From NCBI GenBank assembly GCA_033852135.1, contig JAWSVB010000001.1, forward strand, positions 1 to 64,000: a stretch of 64,000 nt of DNA, given 5' to 3'. Under the pieces are notes generated by a model. That model searched no databases. It was not told the DNA's origin and saw only the letters and a list, made by a program, of their open reading frames with translations. The position numbers and the translations under genes are program-made. This DNA is from QZLE01 sp033852135 (GTDB lineage: Bacteria > Pseudomonadota > Gammaproteobacteria > QZLD01). The first letter of the stretch is position 1. Every line of letters starts with the position of its first letter. Below, piece by piece: positions 17,670-26,834 of the stretch.

Positions 17670-18743
17670 TTATTTTTTTACTTTAAATTCAACTCGAGAA
17701 GTTACGCCACATAACAACTCATAAGCGATTGTGGAGCAGTGTTCAGCCACTTCTTCCACTGCAATATTCTCACCCCATAACTCAACTTCATCACCGATAG
17801 CTGGGTTCTCGATCTTCGACAAATCTATACAGATCATATCCATCGATACTCTACCAATAATTTTTGTACGCTGACCATTTACAAACACCGGGGTACCAGA
17901 AGGGGCGTGCCGCGGATAACCATCACCATAACCAATAGCAACAACTCCAATCTTCATATCTGCAGGACAAGTCCAACTTCCCCCATAACCTACGGTATCA
18001 CCTTCATAACAGTCTTTAATGGCAATAATTTGACTTACAAGAGTCATCGCAGGGTTTAAGTCTTCACATTTTTCTACAAATGGAGATACTCCGTAGAGCA
18101 TTATCCCCGGACGCACCCAATCTAAATGCGAATCTTCCCACCCCATAACACCCGCTGAATTAGCCATACTCAACTGCCCAGATTGATCACAAACGGTCTG
18201 CAAAAACATCTCTTGTTGCTTTACAGTTGTCTGATCATTTAAATCATCAGCATTAGCAAAGTGGGTCATGTAATTTATGTCGGCTATTTTTGTGGTTTTA
18301 CACTGACACAGCATCTGTTTCACTTTATGCACATCTTTAGGGAAAAAACCTAAACGGCGCATCCCTGTATCAATCTTAACCCAAACATCAATAACAGCAT
18401 TTACCATTGATTTCTGCAACGCTTCAATCTGCCAAAAATCATGGATTACACAATCAAAACCGTTTTCAACAATTATTGGGATTTCATCAGGGTTATGAAA
18501 CCCCTCAAGAAGGATAACTTTTTTGTCTACACCAAGCTTACGCAATAAAATAGCTTCATCAATACAGGCAACAGCAAATGCATCTGCTCCTTCAAGAGCA
18601 GTAGCTGCACACTCCAATCCATGACCATAGCCATTGGATTTTACAACAGCCATAACCTTACTATTTGGAGCATACTTCCTTACAACCTGCAGGTTTTTTC
18701 CTATAGCTTGTTGATCAATTATTGCGTAGGTGCGTCTACTCAT
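17670..18743 (-). CDS. alr: Alanine racemase
   Basis: A 357-residue PLP enzyme making D-alanine for peptidoglycan. PLP lysine Lys35 in VVKSNGYGHG and catalytic Tyr253 in VGYGGSW are both present, as is the RPGIMLYG motif. It lies 15 bp downstream of dnaB and upstream of radA, a usual gammaproteobacterial arrangement. Confidence 0.97.
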   Translation of the reverse strand: MSRRTYAIIDQQAIGKNLQVVRKYAPNSKVMAVVKSNGYGHGLECAATALEGADAFAVACIDEAILLRKLGVDKKVILLEGFHNPDEIPIIVENGFDCVIHDFWQIEALQKSMVNAVIDVWVKIDTGMRRLGFFPKDVHKVKQMLCQCKTTKIADINYMTHFANADDLNDQTTVKQQEMFLQTVCDQSGQLSMANSAGVMGWEDSHLDWVRPGIMLYGVSPFVEKCEDLNPAMTLVSQIIAIKDCYEGDTVGYGGSWTCPADMKIGVVAIGYGDGYPRHAPSGTPVFVNGQRTKIIGRVSMDMICIDLSKIENPAIGDEVELWGENIAVEEVAEHCSTIAYELLCGVTSRVEFKVKK

Positions 18744-18758
18744 TTCTATTCACCACAA

Positions 18759-20138
18759 CTATTCGTAACCAGCATCACCGTAACCATCACTAATCCAATT
18801 TTCAAACTTAGTGTATTGCCCAAGGAATGTCAGGCGATCTCTTCCAGTTGGACCATTACGTTGCTTACCAGTAATGATCTCTGCCGTGCCTTTATACTCA
18901 CTATCTTCATTGTAGTATTCATCTCGATAGATAAACATAATCACGTCAGCATCCTGCTCGATAGCTCCAGATTCACGCAGATCCGACATAACCGGACGCT
19001 TATCCGGCCTTTGCTCCAAACTACGATTAAGCTGCGAAAGAGCGATCACAGGAACGCTAAGCTCTTTTGCCAAAGCTTTTAGGGAACGGGAGATCTCTGA
19101 AATCTCATTGGTTCTATTCTCTTTATAACCAGGGATCTGCATCAACTGTAGGTAATCGATAACAATAAGACCAATATCATGCTCTCGCTTTAATCTTCGA
19201 GCACGTGCACGCATCTCACCTGGAGACAAACCACCAGTGTCATCAATAAAAATCTTTGCATTGGAAAGAAGGCCAATAGCCGATGTAAGACGAGGCCAAT
19301 CCTCGTCATCCAACTTACCAGAACGCACCTTGTTTTGATCGATACGCCCCAAGGATGACATCATACGCATCACAAGTGACTCTGCAGGCATCTCCATACT
19401 ATATATAGCAACTGCCTTACCACTTTCGATCCCAACATTTTCAGCAATATTCATTGCAAAAGATGTCTTACCCATCGATGGCCTGGCAGCAACGATAATT
19501 AGATCCCCATCTTGTAAACCTGAGGTTCTTTTATCAATATCGGCATAACCAGTAGATACTCCGGTTAAACCTTCATCCTGCTCAAACAACTCCTCAATCT
19601 TGTCAACGGTTGATTTCAATAGATCATTAATCCCTTGAAAACCGCTTTTCTCCCTGCTCTCCTGCTCAGCAATCTGAAAGATAGATGTTTCAGCCTGTTC
19701 TAATAATTCTTTACTATCGCGCCCTTCAGGGTTGTATGCAGAAGAACTTACCTCTGTCCCAACCTTGATGAGTTGACGCAAGACCGACCTTTCTCTAACT
19801 ATATCGGCATATGCCTTAATATTAGCTGCAGTAGGGGTTTCTTTAGCTAGGGTGCCAAGATAGATCATTCCACCGATATCTTGCAGTTCACCACGCTGAT
19901 CAAACCATTCTGAAACAGTTAGAACATCATGCGGCTTATCCTGCCTTTCACTGAGATCTTTAACAGCATTAAAAATGCGTGCATGATCATGGCGATAGAA
20001 ATCGATATCAGAGACTTTATCTGCAACATTATCCCAAGAATCAGGATCAATTAGTAATCCGCCAAGCAAAGCTTGCTCAGCTTCTATCGAGTGAGGGGGG
20101 ACTTTTAAGTCTTCTATAGAAGCCACTTCATCCATCAT
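18759..20138 (-). CDS. dnaB: Replicative DNA helicase DnaB
   Basis: A 459-residue hexameric 5'-3' helicase of the replication fork. The N-terminal DnaG-interacting domain (about 14-120) is followed by a linker and the RecA-like motor with Walker A ARPSMGKTSF (Lys224), the DYLQLM Walker B and RSLKALAKEL. Two adjacent ATGs could start it. No intein is present. Upstream lie four 18-bp tandem repeats and the terminator of the ribosomal operon. Confidence 0.98.
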   Translation of the reverse strand: MMDEVASIEDLKVPPHSIEAEQALLGGLLIDPDSWDNVADKVSDIDFYRHDHARIFNAVKDLSERQDKPHDVLTVSEWFDQRGELQDIGGMIYLGTLAKETPTAANIKAYADIVRERSVLRQLIKVGTEVSSSAYNPEGRDSKELLEQAETSIFQIAEQESREKSGFQGINDLLKSTVDKIEELFEQDEGLTGVSTGYADIDKRTSGLQDGDLIIVAARPSMGKTSFAMNIAENVGIESGKAVAIYSMEMPAESLVMRMMSSLGRIDQNKVRSGKLDDEDWPRLTSAIGLLSNAKIFIDDTGGLSPGEMRARARRLKREHDIGLIVIDYLQLMQIPGYKENRTNEISEISRSLKALAKELSVPVIALSQLNRSLEQRPDKRPVMSDLRESGAIEQDADVIMFIYRDEYYNEDSEYKGTAEIITGKQRNGPTGRDRLTFLGQYTKFENWISDGYGDAGYE

Positions 20139-20185
20139 ATATTAATTCCGTTTGCCTCTTTTTTTCGAGACCTATATTTAATCAC

Positions 20186-20257
20186 AATCATATAATTCAT
20201 AACAACCATATAATCGACAACAACGATATAATCGATAACAGCCATATAAATCATAGC
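20186..20257. repeat. Four degenerate 18-bp tandem repeats upstream of dnaB
   Basis: Units lie at 20186-20203, 20204-20221, 20222-20239 and 20240-20257, each close to aaccatataatcgataac. They differ by a few bases each but keep an atataa core at the same place. They lie 48 bp before the dnaB start and 14 bp from the rplI terminator. They could be protein-binding sites or overlapping -10-like elements; the role is unknown. Confidence 0.75.
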
Positions 20258-20270
20258 GAAATGAAAAAAC

Positions 20271-20306
20271 AAAAAAACCCGAGGCAGCAACCTCGGGTTT
20301 TTTATT
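20271..20306 (-). terminator. Terminator of the rpsF-rpsR-rplI operon
   Basis: Perfect stem acccgagg/cctcgggt with a 6-base loop, A-rich on the left and T-rich on the right, so it can act on either strand. It lies about 75 bp after rplI. Confidence 0.88.
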
Positions 20307-20379
20307 TAAGTAACTTGTTAAACTATTCGCCTATAGGGCATTCAACAACTACTTAATAAGATTTACTAGCTATTAGCTA

Positions 20380-20829
20380 TTAATCTTCAGCAACAACCAC
20401 AATTGTAATCACTGCATCTACATCAGTGTGCAGATGTAAGCCGATTTCAATTTCGCCAGTTGCTCTAATTGGACCTTCAGGCAATCTAACTTCTTGCTTT
20501 TCGATCTCTATACCAGCATCTGCTAGAGCAGCAACGATATCAGCTGCTCCGATAGAACCGAATAGCTTACCTTCGTCACCAGCTTTAGATGCGATTGTTA
20601 CTGTTAGATCTACAAGCTTAGCTGCACGAGCCTCAGCTTCTGCTAATGCCGCCGCCGCCGCAGCTTCAAGCTCTGCTCTTTTCGTTTCAAACTCAGCGAT
20701 ATTAGCCGCTGTAGCTGGTTTTGCTTTACCAGTTGGAATTAAGAAATTTCTTCCATAACCCGCTTTTACTGTTACCTTGTCGCCAAGGTTACCTAGGTTT
20801 TCAACCTTTTTTAATAGAATTACTTCCAT
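20380..20829 (-). CDS. rplI: 50S ribosomal protein L9
   Basis: A 149-residue L9. The N-terminal domain (EVILLKKVENLGNLGDKVTVKAGYGRN) binds 23S rRNA; a long Ala/Glu-rich connecting helix (about 42-75) and a C-terminal domain (KLFGSIGAADI) follow. It is the third gene of rpsF-rpsR-rplI. Confidence 0.98.
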   Translation of the reverse strand: MEVILLKKVENLGNLGDKVTVKAGYGRNFLIPTGKAKPATAANIAEFETKRAELEAAAAAALAEAEARAAKLVDLTVTIASKAGDEGKLFGSIGAADIVAALADAGIEIEKQEVRLPEGPIRATGEIEIGLHLHTDVDAVITIVVVAED

Positions 20830-20885
20830 CTCTAGACACCTTAATATTCTGTAAGACTGTACGATTTACCGTAAAAAACGATCAG

Positions 20886-21110
20886 TTAGTGCTGATCAGT
20901 ATAAGGAAGAAGCGCAATATAACGTGCTCTTTTGATAGCTGTTGCCAACTGTCTTTGATAGCGCGCTTTAGTTCCTGTGATACGACTAGGTACAATTTTA
21001 CCAGTCTCAGTTATGTAATTTTTTAAGGTTTGTAGATCTTTGTAATCGATCTCGGTAATACCATCTGCGGTAAAGCGACAAAACTTCTTTCTTCTGAAAT
21101 ATCTTGACAT
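20886..21110 (-). CDS. rpsR: 30S ribosomal protein S18
   Basis: A 74-residue S18 with conserved KKFCRFTADG and 'DLQTLKNYITETGKIVPSRITG'. Forms a heterodimer with S6 on the ribosome platform. It lies between rpsF and rplI. No priB gene is seen between rpsF and rpsR, which is common outside the enterobacteria. Confidence 0.98.
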   Translation of the reverse strand: MSRYFRRKKFCRFTADGITEIDYKDLQTLKNYITETGKIVPSRITGTKARYQRQLATAIKRARYIALLPYTDQH

Positions 21111-21142
21111 TGTTAATACCTTACTAAGTTATTCGGTTCAAA

Positions 21143-21574
21143 TTACTCTGCTGGAGCTTCTGCTGGAGCTTCCACTGGAGCTGCTGCAGTCTCTTCTTTT
21201 ACTTCTTTAACGCTGCTTTCAGCAGAAGTATCTTCTGATCTTGTATCACGCTCATCTTTCTGTTTAATCAGAGGAGATGCTTCAGTGATAGGACCATCGC
21301 ATGAGATAACAAGATTTCTAATTACAGCATCGTTAAATTTGAACGCTGAACCAAGCTCTGCAAGCTCTTCTTTACCACATTCAATGTTCATTAACACATA
21401 GTGTGCTTTGTGAAGCTTTTGAATAGGATAAGCTAACTGACGACGCCCCCAGTCTTCTAGACGATGGATCTTTCCGCCATTTGCTTCGATAATTGAGCGA
21501 TAACGCTCGATCATTGCGTTAACCTGCTCGCTCTGATCTGGATGTACTAAAAATACAACTTCATAATGTCTCAT
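21143..21574 (-). CDS. rpsF: 30S ribosomal protein S6
   Basis: About 143 residues. The S6 fold (MRHYEVVFLVHPDQSEQV...GRRQLAYPI...HYVLMNIEC) spans 1-95; the C-terminal ~45 residues are an acidic, Ala/Pro/Glu-rich tail ending in EAPAE repeats. The start is the ATG at 21574, seven bases after an AAGGGG ribosome site; two TTG codons upstream extend the frame but lack support. First gene of the operon. Confidence 0.97.
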   Translation of the reverse strand: MRHYEVVFLVHPDQSEQVNAMIERYRSIIEANGGKIHRLEDWGRRQLAYPIQKLHKAHYVLMNIECGKEELAELGSAFKFNDAVIRNLVISCDGPITEASPLIKQKDERDTRSEDTSAESSVKEVKEETAAAPVEAPAEAPAE

Positions 21575-21618
21575 CAACAAACCCCTTTCGGATACTTAGA
21601 GCCAATGCTCCAAAATAG

Positions 21619-21638
21619 TTTTTTGGCAACCCAAAAAA
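21619..21638 (-). promoter_or_regulatory. Hairpin in the rpsF leader, possible S6:S18 autoregulation site
   Basis: Perfect 8-bp stem ttttttgg/ccaaaaaa with a 4-base loop, 45 bp before the rpsF start. The leader also has a CCGAAAGGGG stretch next to the start. In other bacteria S6-S18 represses its own mRNA by binding a leader structure with a CCG bulge; whether this leader does so is a guess. Confidence 0.35.
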
Positions 21639-21797
21639 CAAGGAGATCAAATATTTATTGATCTATAAGGACCGCGTAGTCTACAGGAGTGAATTAATAG
21701 ATGCAACGAAAGAACTTTTAACTTTAAAAATTAGGCATGTACAACAATAAAATATCGCCATTAAAATCAGAAATAGAACCCACAAAATCCGATTAAA

Positions 21798-23762
21798 CTA
21801 ACTTTGATTTGAGGCTATCACCTTACCCATTTTACCATCCAAAGAAGAAGCCTTCCCTGTCATTCTCCAATCAAAGACCACAGAAAAAGAAAGAACTGAC
21901 TGGGTATAACGCCTTGTTTCTTTAAATGGAATTGTATCCACCCATATATCTGCAGGCAATGCGCTGTTTTCTGGTAACCAGCGTAAAACATTACTAGGCC
22001 CTGCGTTATATGCAGCTGTAGCTAAAATCATGTTGGCATCAAAGCGATTAAGAAGCATTGAAAGGTACGCACTGCCAATTCGAATATTTTTAGATGCATT
22101 TAATAAGTCATTACTGCGCCTGAATGAGGTTTTTATCTTTCTTGCAACGCTTCTACCAGTTGATGGCATAACCTGCATAAGACCCAAGGCTCCAACTGGT
22201 GAACGCGCATCTTGCCTAAATGCACTCTCTTTACGTAAAACTCCCATTACCCACGCTGGGTCTATTTGATTTCTTACCCCATTTGTTTCAACTTCTTTCC
22301 TATAGGCCATTGGAAATCTAAGCTCTAGGTCATTATCAGCACCACCTAAATTTGCCCCACGAATGGCCAAATCATGCCACCCCCATTTCATAGCCTGCAC
22401 AGCTGCAATCTGCTGATCATCTTCAGTCATTTTTCTTGCAGCATGCTCCCACTCTAGTCTTGCCCACTTTTCCATTCCCACTTTGCGCAATTCACTTGCT
22501 CTCAACATTCCTGGGTTATTTCGAAGTTTATTTAAATTAACCTTACTAACATCAACTGGATCATGATTCATTCTATAAGGTTGCCCTATAGCGTCAGCAG
22601 CCAAAAAACCATAATACCTTCGCTGCTGCGAAAGTAGCTGCCACTTTTTAACTGCCTTATCCCTATTTCCTGTTTTACTCAACGCACGGGCATTCCAGTA
22701 AACCCACTCTGGCCTTTCCTGCTCTACCTGCGGAAGATCATCAATATTCTCAATAACTGACTTCCAATCCTGCTGCCTTAATGCAGCTCTTACTGACCAA
22801 TCTCTTAATTTTTTATCTTTATCAGCAGCAGGTATAGCGCGCATCAAATCAACGGCATCATCTCTATATTGCAAGGCTGCATGCAATGCCACTTTAGATT
22901 TTACCTGCAACTTTTGAGCAGGGGTAAATGCCATTTTTGCTTCAAACTTCTGCCAATATTTATTGGCCAGCCCAGCATCTCTTGATGCCAAACGTTTAAT
23001 TCCATGAACAATTATTTTTCTGTCTTCCCTACTAATCCTATTATATTGAACTCTGTTCAATTCACTTTTAGGGTTTCGATGCATTCTTGACCAAAATGCA
23101 AATCGCTTTCTAGAGTTTTTTGAATACAGCTTTTTTGCAAGATACTTAGCTAGCGTATGATTATTACTATCCATAGCTAACTCAATTCTTCTCCATATAT
23201 CTTTTTGACTCACATCTCCTGCCTTATAAAGCCACCCAAATACTTTGTCACAAGATTTTGGCTGCGAAACACCGACCATCCATAGATTTTTAGCTCTTAC
23301 CCGAGCCCCATGCATATCACCAAGCTTTATAGAAGAAAGGGCTTTATAACACGACAAACTTTTATCCCTGTTTACCTCCCCCGCATTGCTAACATATAAA
23401 TCATCAAACTCACTCCAACTACCTTTTTTTGCCAAGTGATATAACCATGCTTTTTGCAGGTAGCCACTCAAAATAGAATCAGAATATTTATTAGTGTAAT
23501 TTTTAATATCTTTAGTCGCTGCTTTATGCAAATTATTGCGCAAATCAGCATATTCAAGATATTGAACCAATGGATAATTATGAAGGCTAGAAGGGATATT
23601 CTCTTTTGTTAGTCTCTTTTGCTTGATAAGCCTACGCGTATTTTTAAACTCTTGCCTTTGCTTAGCAACAGAATATTTTGACTTATGATTAGAAACAGAT
23701 GCCTCCACTATATAGGAGAAAGACAAACCAAAAACCACGCTTAATACTGCAAAAAATCTCAT
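21798..23762 (-). CDS. slt: Soluble lytic murein transglycosylase
   Basis: About 654 residues, periplasmic. Signal peptide (MRFFAVLSVVFGLSFSYIVEA), a long alpha-superhelical U-domain with repeated helices, and a C-terminal lysozyme-like SLT domain with the catalytic Glu in RKESAFRQDARSPVGALGLMQV and the NAGPSNVLRWLP motif. It cleaves MurNAc-GlcNAc bonds to 1,6-anhydro products. The start at 23762 has a GGTGGA ribosome site and puts the signal peptide at the N-terminus; the frame is open 13 codons further. Confidence 0.95.
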   Translation of the reverse strand: MRFFAVLSVVFGLSFSYIVEASVSNHKSKYSVAKQRQEFKNTRRLIKQKRLTKENIPSSLHNYPLVQYLEYADLRNNLHKAATKDIKNYTNKYSDSILSGYLQKAWLYHLAKKGSWSEFDDLYVSNAGEVNRDKSLSCYKALSSIKLGDMHGARVRAKNLWMVGVSQPKSCDKVFGWLYKAGDVSQKDIWRRIELAMDSNNHTLAKYLAKKLYSKNSRKRFAFWSRMHRNPKSELNRVQYNRISREDRKIIVHGIKRLASRDAGLANKYWQKFEAKMAFTPAQKLQVKSKVALHAALQYRDDAVDLMRAIPAADKDKKLRDWSVRAALRQQDWKSVIENIDDLPQVEQERPEWVYWNARALSKTGNRDKAVKKWQLLSQQRRYYGFLAADAIGQPYRMNHDPVDVSKVNLNKLRNNPGMLRASELRKVGMEKWARLEWEHAARKMTEDDQQIAAVQAMKWGWHDLAIRGANLGGADNDLELRFPMAYRKEVETNGVRNQIDPAWVMGVLRKESAFRQDARSPVGALGLMQVMPSTGRSVARKIKTSFRRSNDLLNASKNIRIGSAYLSMLLNRFDANMILATAAYNAGPSNVLRWLPENSALPADIWVDTIPFKETRRYTQSVLSFSVVFDWRMTGKASSLDGKMGKVIASNQS

Positions 23763-24058
23763 TATTCCACCCAATTGCACCTGGCCCCACCACAAAGCCA
23801 TTTATAACCATTTAGTATTACAGGCTATTTACTATCAATTCCTTTGACAGTAAGTCTAGAATAATAATTCATAATTTTCTTATTTTCGTTGATGTAAACC
23901 ACATTATTTATAGTAATTTTTTAACTAGTTCACATTAGAATCTGATTATTAAGCATTTTTCACCAAAATACACCTATTCACGCTAAGCCGTGCAACCAAA
24001 CCTAAATAGACCTCTCAGGAGCAACCACTACCTATCTCCATCAATAAATTTCAACCAT
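23763..24058. other. AT-rich intergenic region between slt and kamA-like gene
   Basis: About 300 bp without a gene. It should hold the slt promoter on the minus strand. No repeat or RNA gene was seen. Confidence 0.4.
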
Positions 24059-24085
24059 TAAAAAAGGGGCTTCCGCCCCTTTTTC
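24059..24085 (-). terminator. Terminator after the KamA-like gene
   Basis: Perfect stem aaaggggc/gcccctttt with loop ttcc, T-rich on the downstream side of the minus strand, 20 bp after the stop codon. Confidence 0.88.
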
Positions 24086-24104
24086 TTATAATACAGCGTC
24101 TAAG

Positions 24105-25463
24105 CTACACTGATTTTTGCATCTGCTCATATTCATCTTCATAAAAAAACTTTTCTTCACCAAATGCAGGCTTAAGGTGGTCAAGCCATGTAGCCTTTTC
24201 ATCATATTTGGCAAAAAATGGTCTCTGAACCCACTCAGGATTTCTACCCTGAATAAAGCGTAAAACGAACACTTTTTCACCTTTAATTTCAGTCACACCC
24301 TGAATTTCAATTTTACCTGGCCCAGCGCTCATGGATGGACCTCTAGCGGTTCGGCTCAGACCAGATACTTTACTAATTGCATCACGATATATCTCCCAAG
24401 CTTTATATAACGGAACCTCAAAGTACTCTTTTGGACCGGTATCGCGCTCAACAAACATGTAGTATGGAATCAAGCCAAGCCTTACTTGCTCATTCCACAT
24501 TTTAACCCATACTGCAGCGTCATCATTTATCTTGGCAACTAAAGGAGCTTGGCAACGAATCTCTACACCAACATCGCGCAAACGATTTATAGCTTGTTTT
24601 ACAATTGGAGTAGAAAGTTCTTTCCAATGATTAAAGTGAGACATAATTGCAACGTGCTTACCTGAAGCAATCAGCCTCTTAAACAGGTCAAGCAGCTCAT
24701 CCGCATCACTATCACTTACAAACCTTTGCGGCCAAAATGTAAGCGCCTTGGTGCCAACCCTAATAGTTTGGATATGGTCAAATTCTGGCTCAAGCAGCTT
24801 CTCAAGGTATCTAGCAAAGAACTTAGTCTTCATTACCATTGGATCACCGCCAGTAAGAAGAAGATCTGTCACCTGTTTATTCTCTATAAGATAACTATGA
24901 AGTGATTCAGCCTCTTTCGAGCCAAACTTCAGTTCTTCATCTCCAACAAACTGCGCCCAACGAAAGCAGAATGTACAAAATGCATGGCAAACCTGCCCCT
25001 GGCTAGGGAAAAACAATACTGTTTCACGGTATTTATGCTGAATACCTTCAACAACCTCACCGTCCTGTTTTGGAACATTCATCTCCATTTGCCCGGCAGG
25101 ATGAGGATTTAATCTTTGGCGAATCTCTTTTACTGCAGCATCAAGCTCTTCTTTTGCTGCCCCACCCTTAACTAAGGACGATAATTTTTCATATTCTTCC
25201 TGATGCAGCATCTCTTTTTGGGGAAAAGTGAGCTGAAAAATAGGATCAACAGGAATATTATTCCAGTCAATTAGCTCATCAATAACGTAATTATTTACCC
25301 TAAAAGGAAAAACCATTGCGGCAACTTTAATATCGAAGCGCTGCTCTTCAGTTAAAGCGTCAAGGGCCTCAATTTTATCGATTGTTTTTTCTGTATATGC
25401 TTTAAATTGCACTAACGCACCACTCTTTTCTGTACTTAAATCTATGCTAGCTGATTGATTCAT
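24105..25463 (-). CDS. KamA-family radical SAM protein (lysine 2,3-aminomutase-like)
   Basis: A 452-residue radical SAM enzyme. The 4Fe-4S motif is CHAFCTFC (Cys159, Cys163, Cys166), followed by LLTGGDPMVM for SAM binding and a KamA-type barrel. The length exceeds EpmB (about 340) and is nearer to clostridial lysine 2,3-aminomutase (416). The N-terminal ~130 residues and C-terminal ~60 differ from KamA, and no beta-lysine pathway or EF-P modification genes are beside it. A PLP lysine cannot be fixed with certainty by eye. Monocistronic with its own terminator. Family is secure, substrate is not. Confidence 0.8.
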   Translation of the reverse strand: MNQSASIDLSTEKSGALVQFKAYTEKTIDKIEALDALTEEQRFDIKVAAMVFPFRVNNYVIDELIDWNNIPVDPIFQLTFPQKEMLHQEEYEKLSSLVKGGAAKEELDAAVKEIRQRLNPHPAGQMEMNVPKQDGEVVEGIQHKYRETVLFFPSQGQVCHAFCTFCFRWAQFVGDEELKFGSKEAESLHSYLIENKQVTDLLLTGGDPMVMKTKFFARYLEKLLEPEFDHIQTIRVGTKALTFWPQRFVSDSDADELLDLFKRLIASGKHVAIMSHFNHWKELSTPIVKQAINRLRDVGVEIRCQAPLVAKINDDAAVWVKMWNEQVRLGLIPYYMFVERDTGPKEYFEVPLYKAWEIYRDAISKVSGLSRTARGPSMSAGPGKIEIQGVTEIKGEKVFVLRFIQGRNPEWVQRPFFAKYDEKATWLDHLKPAFGEEKFFYEDEYEQMQKSV

Positions 25464-25663
25464 CAGGAAAAACCTCTTTTAAACTCTATTCCCAACCACT
25501 CAATGGGCACGTATTTTACCACAAAATGGCAACACTTTCCCAATTTGATTCATTTACTTTAAAAACAAAAAGTTACATGCAATACACACTTCATTCACGC
25601 ACCAGGATAGTGCGCAATCCGCAAGCCTATAACGAAAGCAGTTTTAAAAAAACCAAATACTAA

Positions 25664-26785
25664 CTAAAGAAGAACCATATTATCACGATGAATCAATTCC
25701 TCTTCATCCAAAAAACCTAAAATTGACTCAATTTTATCACTACTCTTCTTAGTTATTTTTGCAGCATCTTCAGCTGAGTAGTTAACCAAACCACGAGCAA
25801 TTTCTATTTCATTTTCATCGACACAGGAGACAACATCCCCCCTCCTAAACTCGCCACTAACAGAAACCACTCCAACTGGAAGCAAGCTTTTACCTGAGCT
25901 TCTTAACACCCTAACTGCACCTTGATCAATAACAACCACTCCACACACCTGCATGTGATTAGCTAGCCACTGCTTTCTAGCAACAAGCGGCTCACTATTT
26001 GGGGTCAATATAGTGCCAACATCATAACCAGAATATAGAGAAAGCAATATTCCAGCCTCTCTTCCATATGCTATTGCAGTTAATGCCCCGGAGTTGGCAG
26101 CTTTAGCGGCAGCTTTAACCTTAGTAAGCATTCCACCACGCCCAAGTTTTCCACCCCCACCTGAAGACATAGCTTCAAGCTCTTGATCGCCAGCACTTGC
26201 CTCACTTATTAATTTTGCATCACTATTTTTACGTGGATCTTTATCGAATAATCCATGCTGATCAGTAAGGATTACCAACACGTCAGCTTCAACCAGGTTA
26301 GCAACCATGGCAGCCAATGTATCATTATCACCAAAACGAATTTCATCAGTAACTACTGTGTCATTCTCATTAACCACCGGAACAACATTATGCTCTAAAA
26401 GAGCTCTTATAGTCCCTTTCGCATTAAGATATCGCTGGCGATTTGCAAGGTCATCATGAGTCAATAACACCTGAGCAGTATGCATACCATACTTTTGAAA
26501 TTTAGATTCATAAGCCTGGACCAACCCCATTTGCCCAACTGCTGCAGCAGCCTGGAGTTCATGCAATTCTCGCGGGCGCTCACTCCAGCCAAGCCTCTTA
26601 ATTCCTTCAGCCACTGCACCAGATGAAACTAAAACAACTTCTATACCAAGCTCTCTTAATTTCGCTATCTGATCAACCAAAGCATTAACTAGATTCTCAT
26701 CAAGCCCTTCACCATCAGCTGTTAGCAAAGCACTTCCAACTTTTACTACCCATCTTTTTGATTGACTTAGACGAGCTCGACTCAT
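25664..26785 (-). CDS. proB: Glutamate 5-kinase
   Basis: About 373 residues; phosphorylates glutamate in the first step of proline synthesis. Amino acid kinase domain (RWVVKVGSALLT, VSSGAVAEGIKRLG, VNENDTVVTDEIRFGDNDTLAA, GGMLTKVKAA) and C-terminal PUA domain (about 280-373). The ATG at 26785 has GAGG eight bases upstream; the longer frame begins with a TTG two codons earlier. It follows obgE by 49 bp, the usual obgE-proB order. proA is not in the window. Confidence 0.97.
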   Translation of the reverse strand: MSRARLSQSKRWVVKVGSALLTADGEGLDENLVNALVDQIAKLRELGIEVVLVSSGAVAEGIKRLGWSERPRELHELQAAAAVGQMGLVQAYESKFQKYGMHTAQVLLTHDDLANRQRYLNAKGTIRALLEHNVVPVVNENDTVVTDEIRFGDNDTLAAMVANLVEADVLVILTDQHGLFDKDPRKNSDAKLISEASAGDQELEAMSSGGGGKLGRGGMLTKVKAAAKAANSGALTAIAYGREAGILLSLYSGYDVGTILTPNSEPLVARKQWLANHMQVCGVVVIDQGAVRVLRSSGKSLLPVGVVSVSGEFRRGDVVSCVDENEIEIARGLVNYSAEDAAKITKKSSDKIESILGFLDEEELIHRDNMVLL

Positions 26786-26834
26786 TATCAACGCCTCTTT
26801 TTTATCTTAACACTGGTAAAAACCAGAGCAGGAA

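Noticed and set aside
20186..20257. The 18-bp tandem repeats as a CRISPR array
   Set aside because: Units are directly adjacent without unique spacers and are shorter than CRISPR repeats; no cas genes are near.
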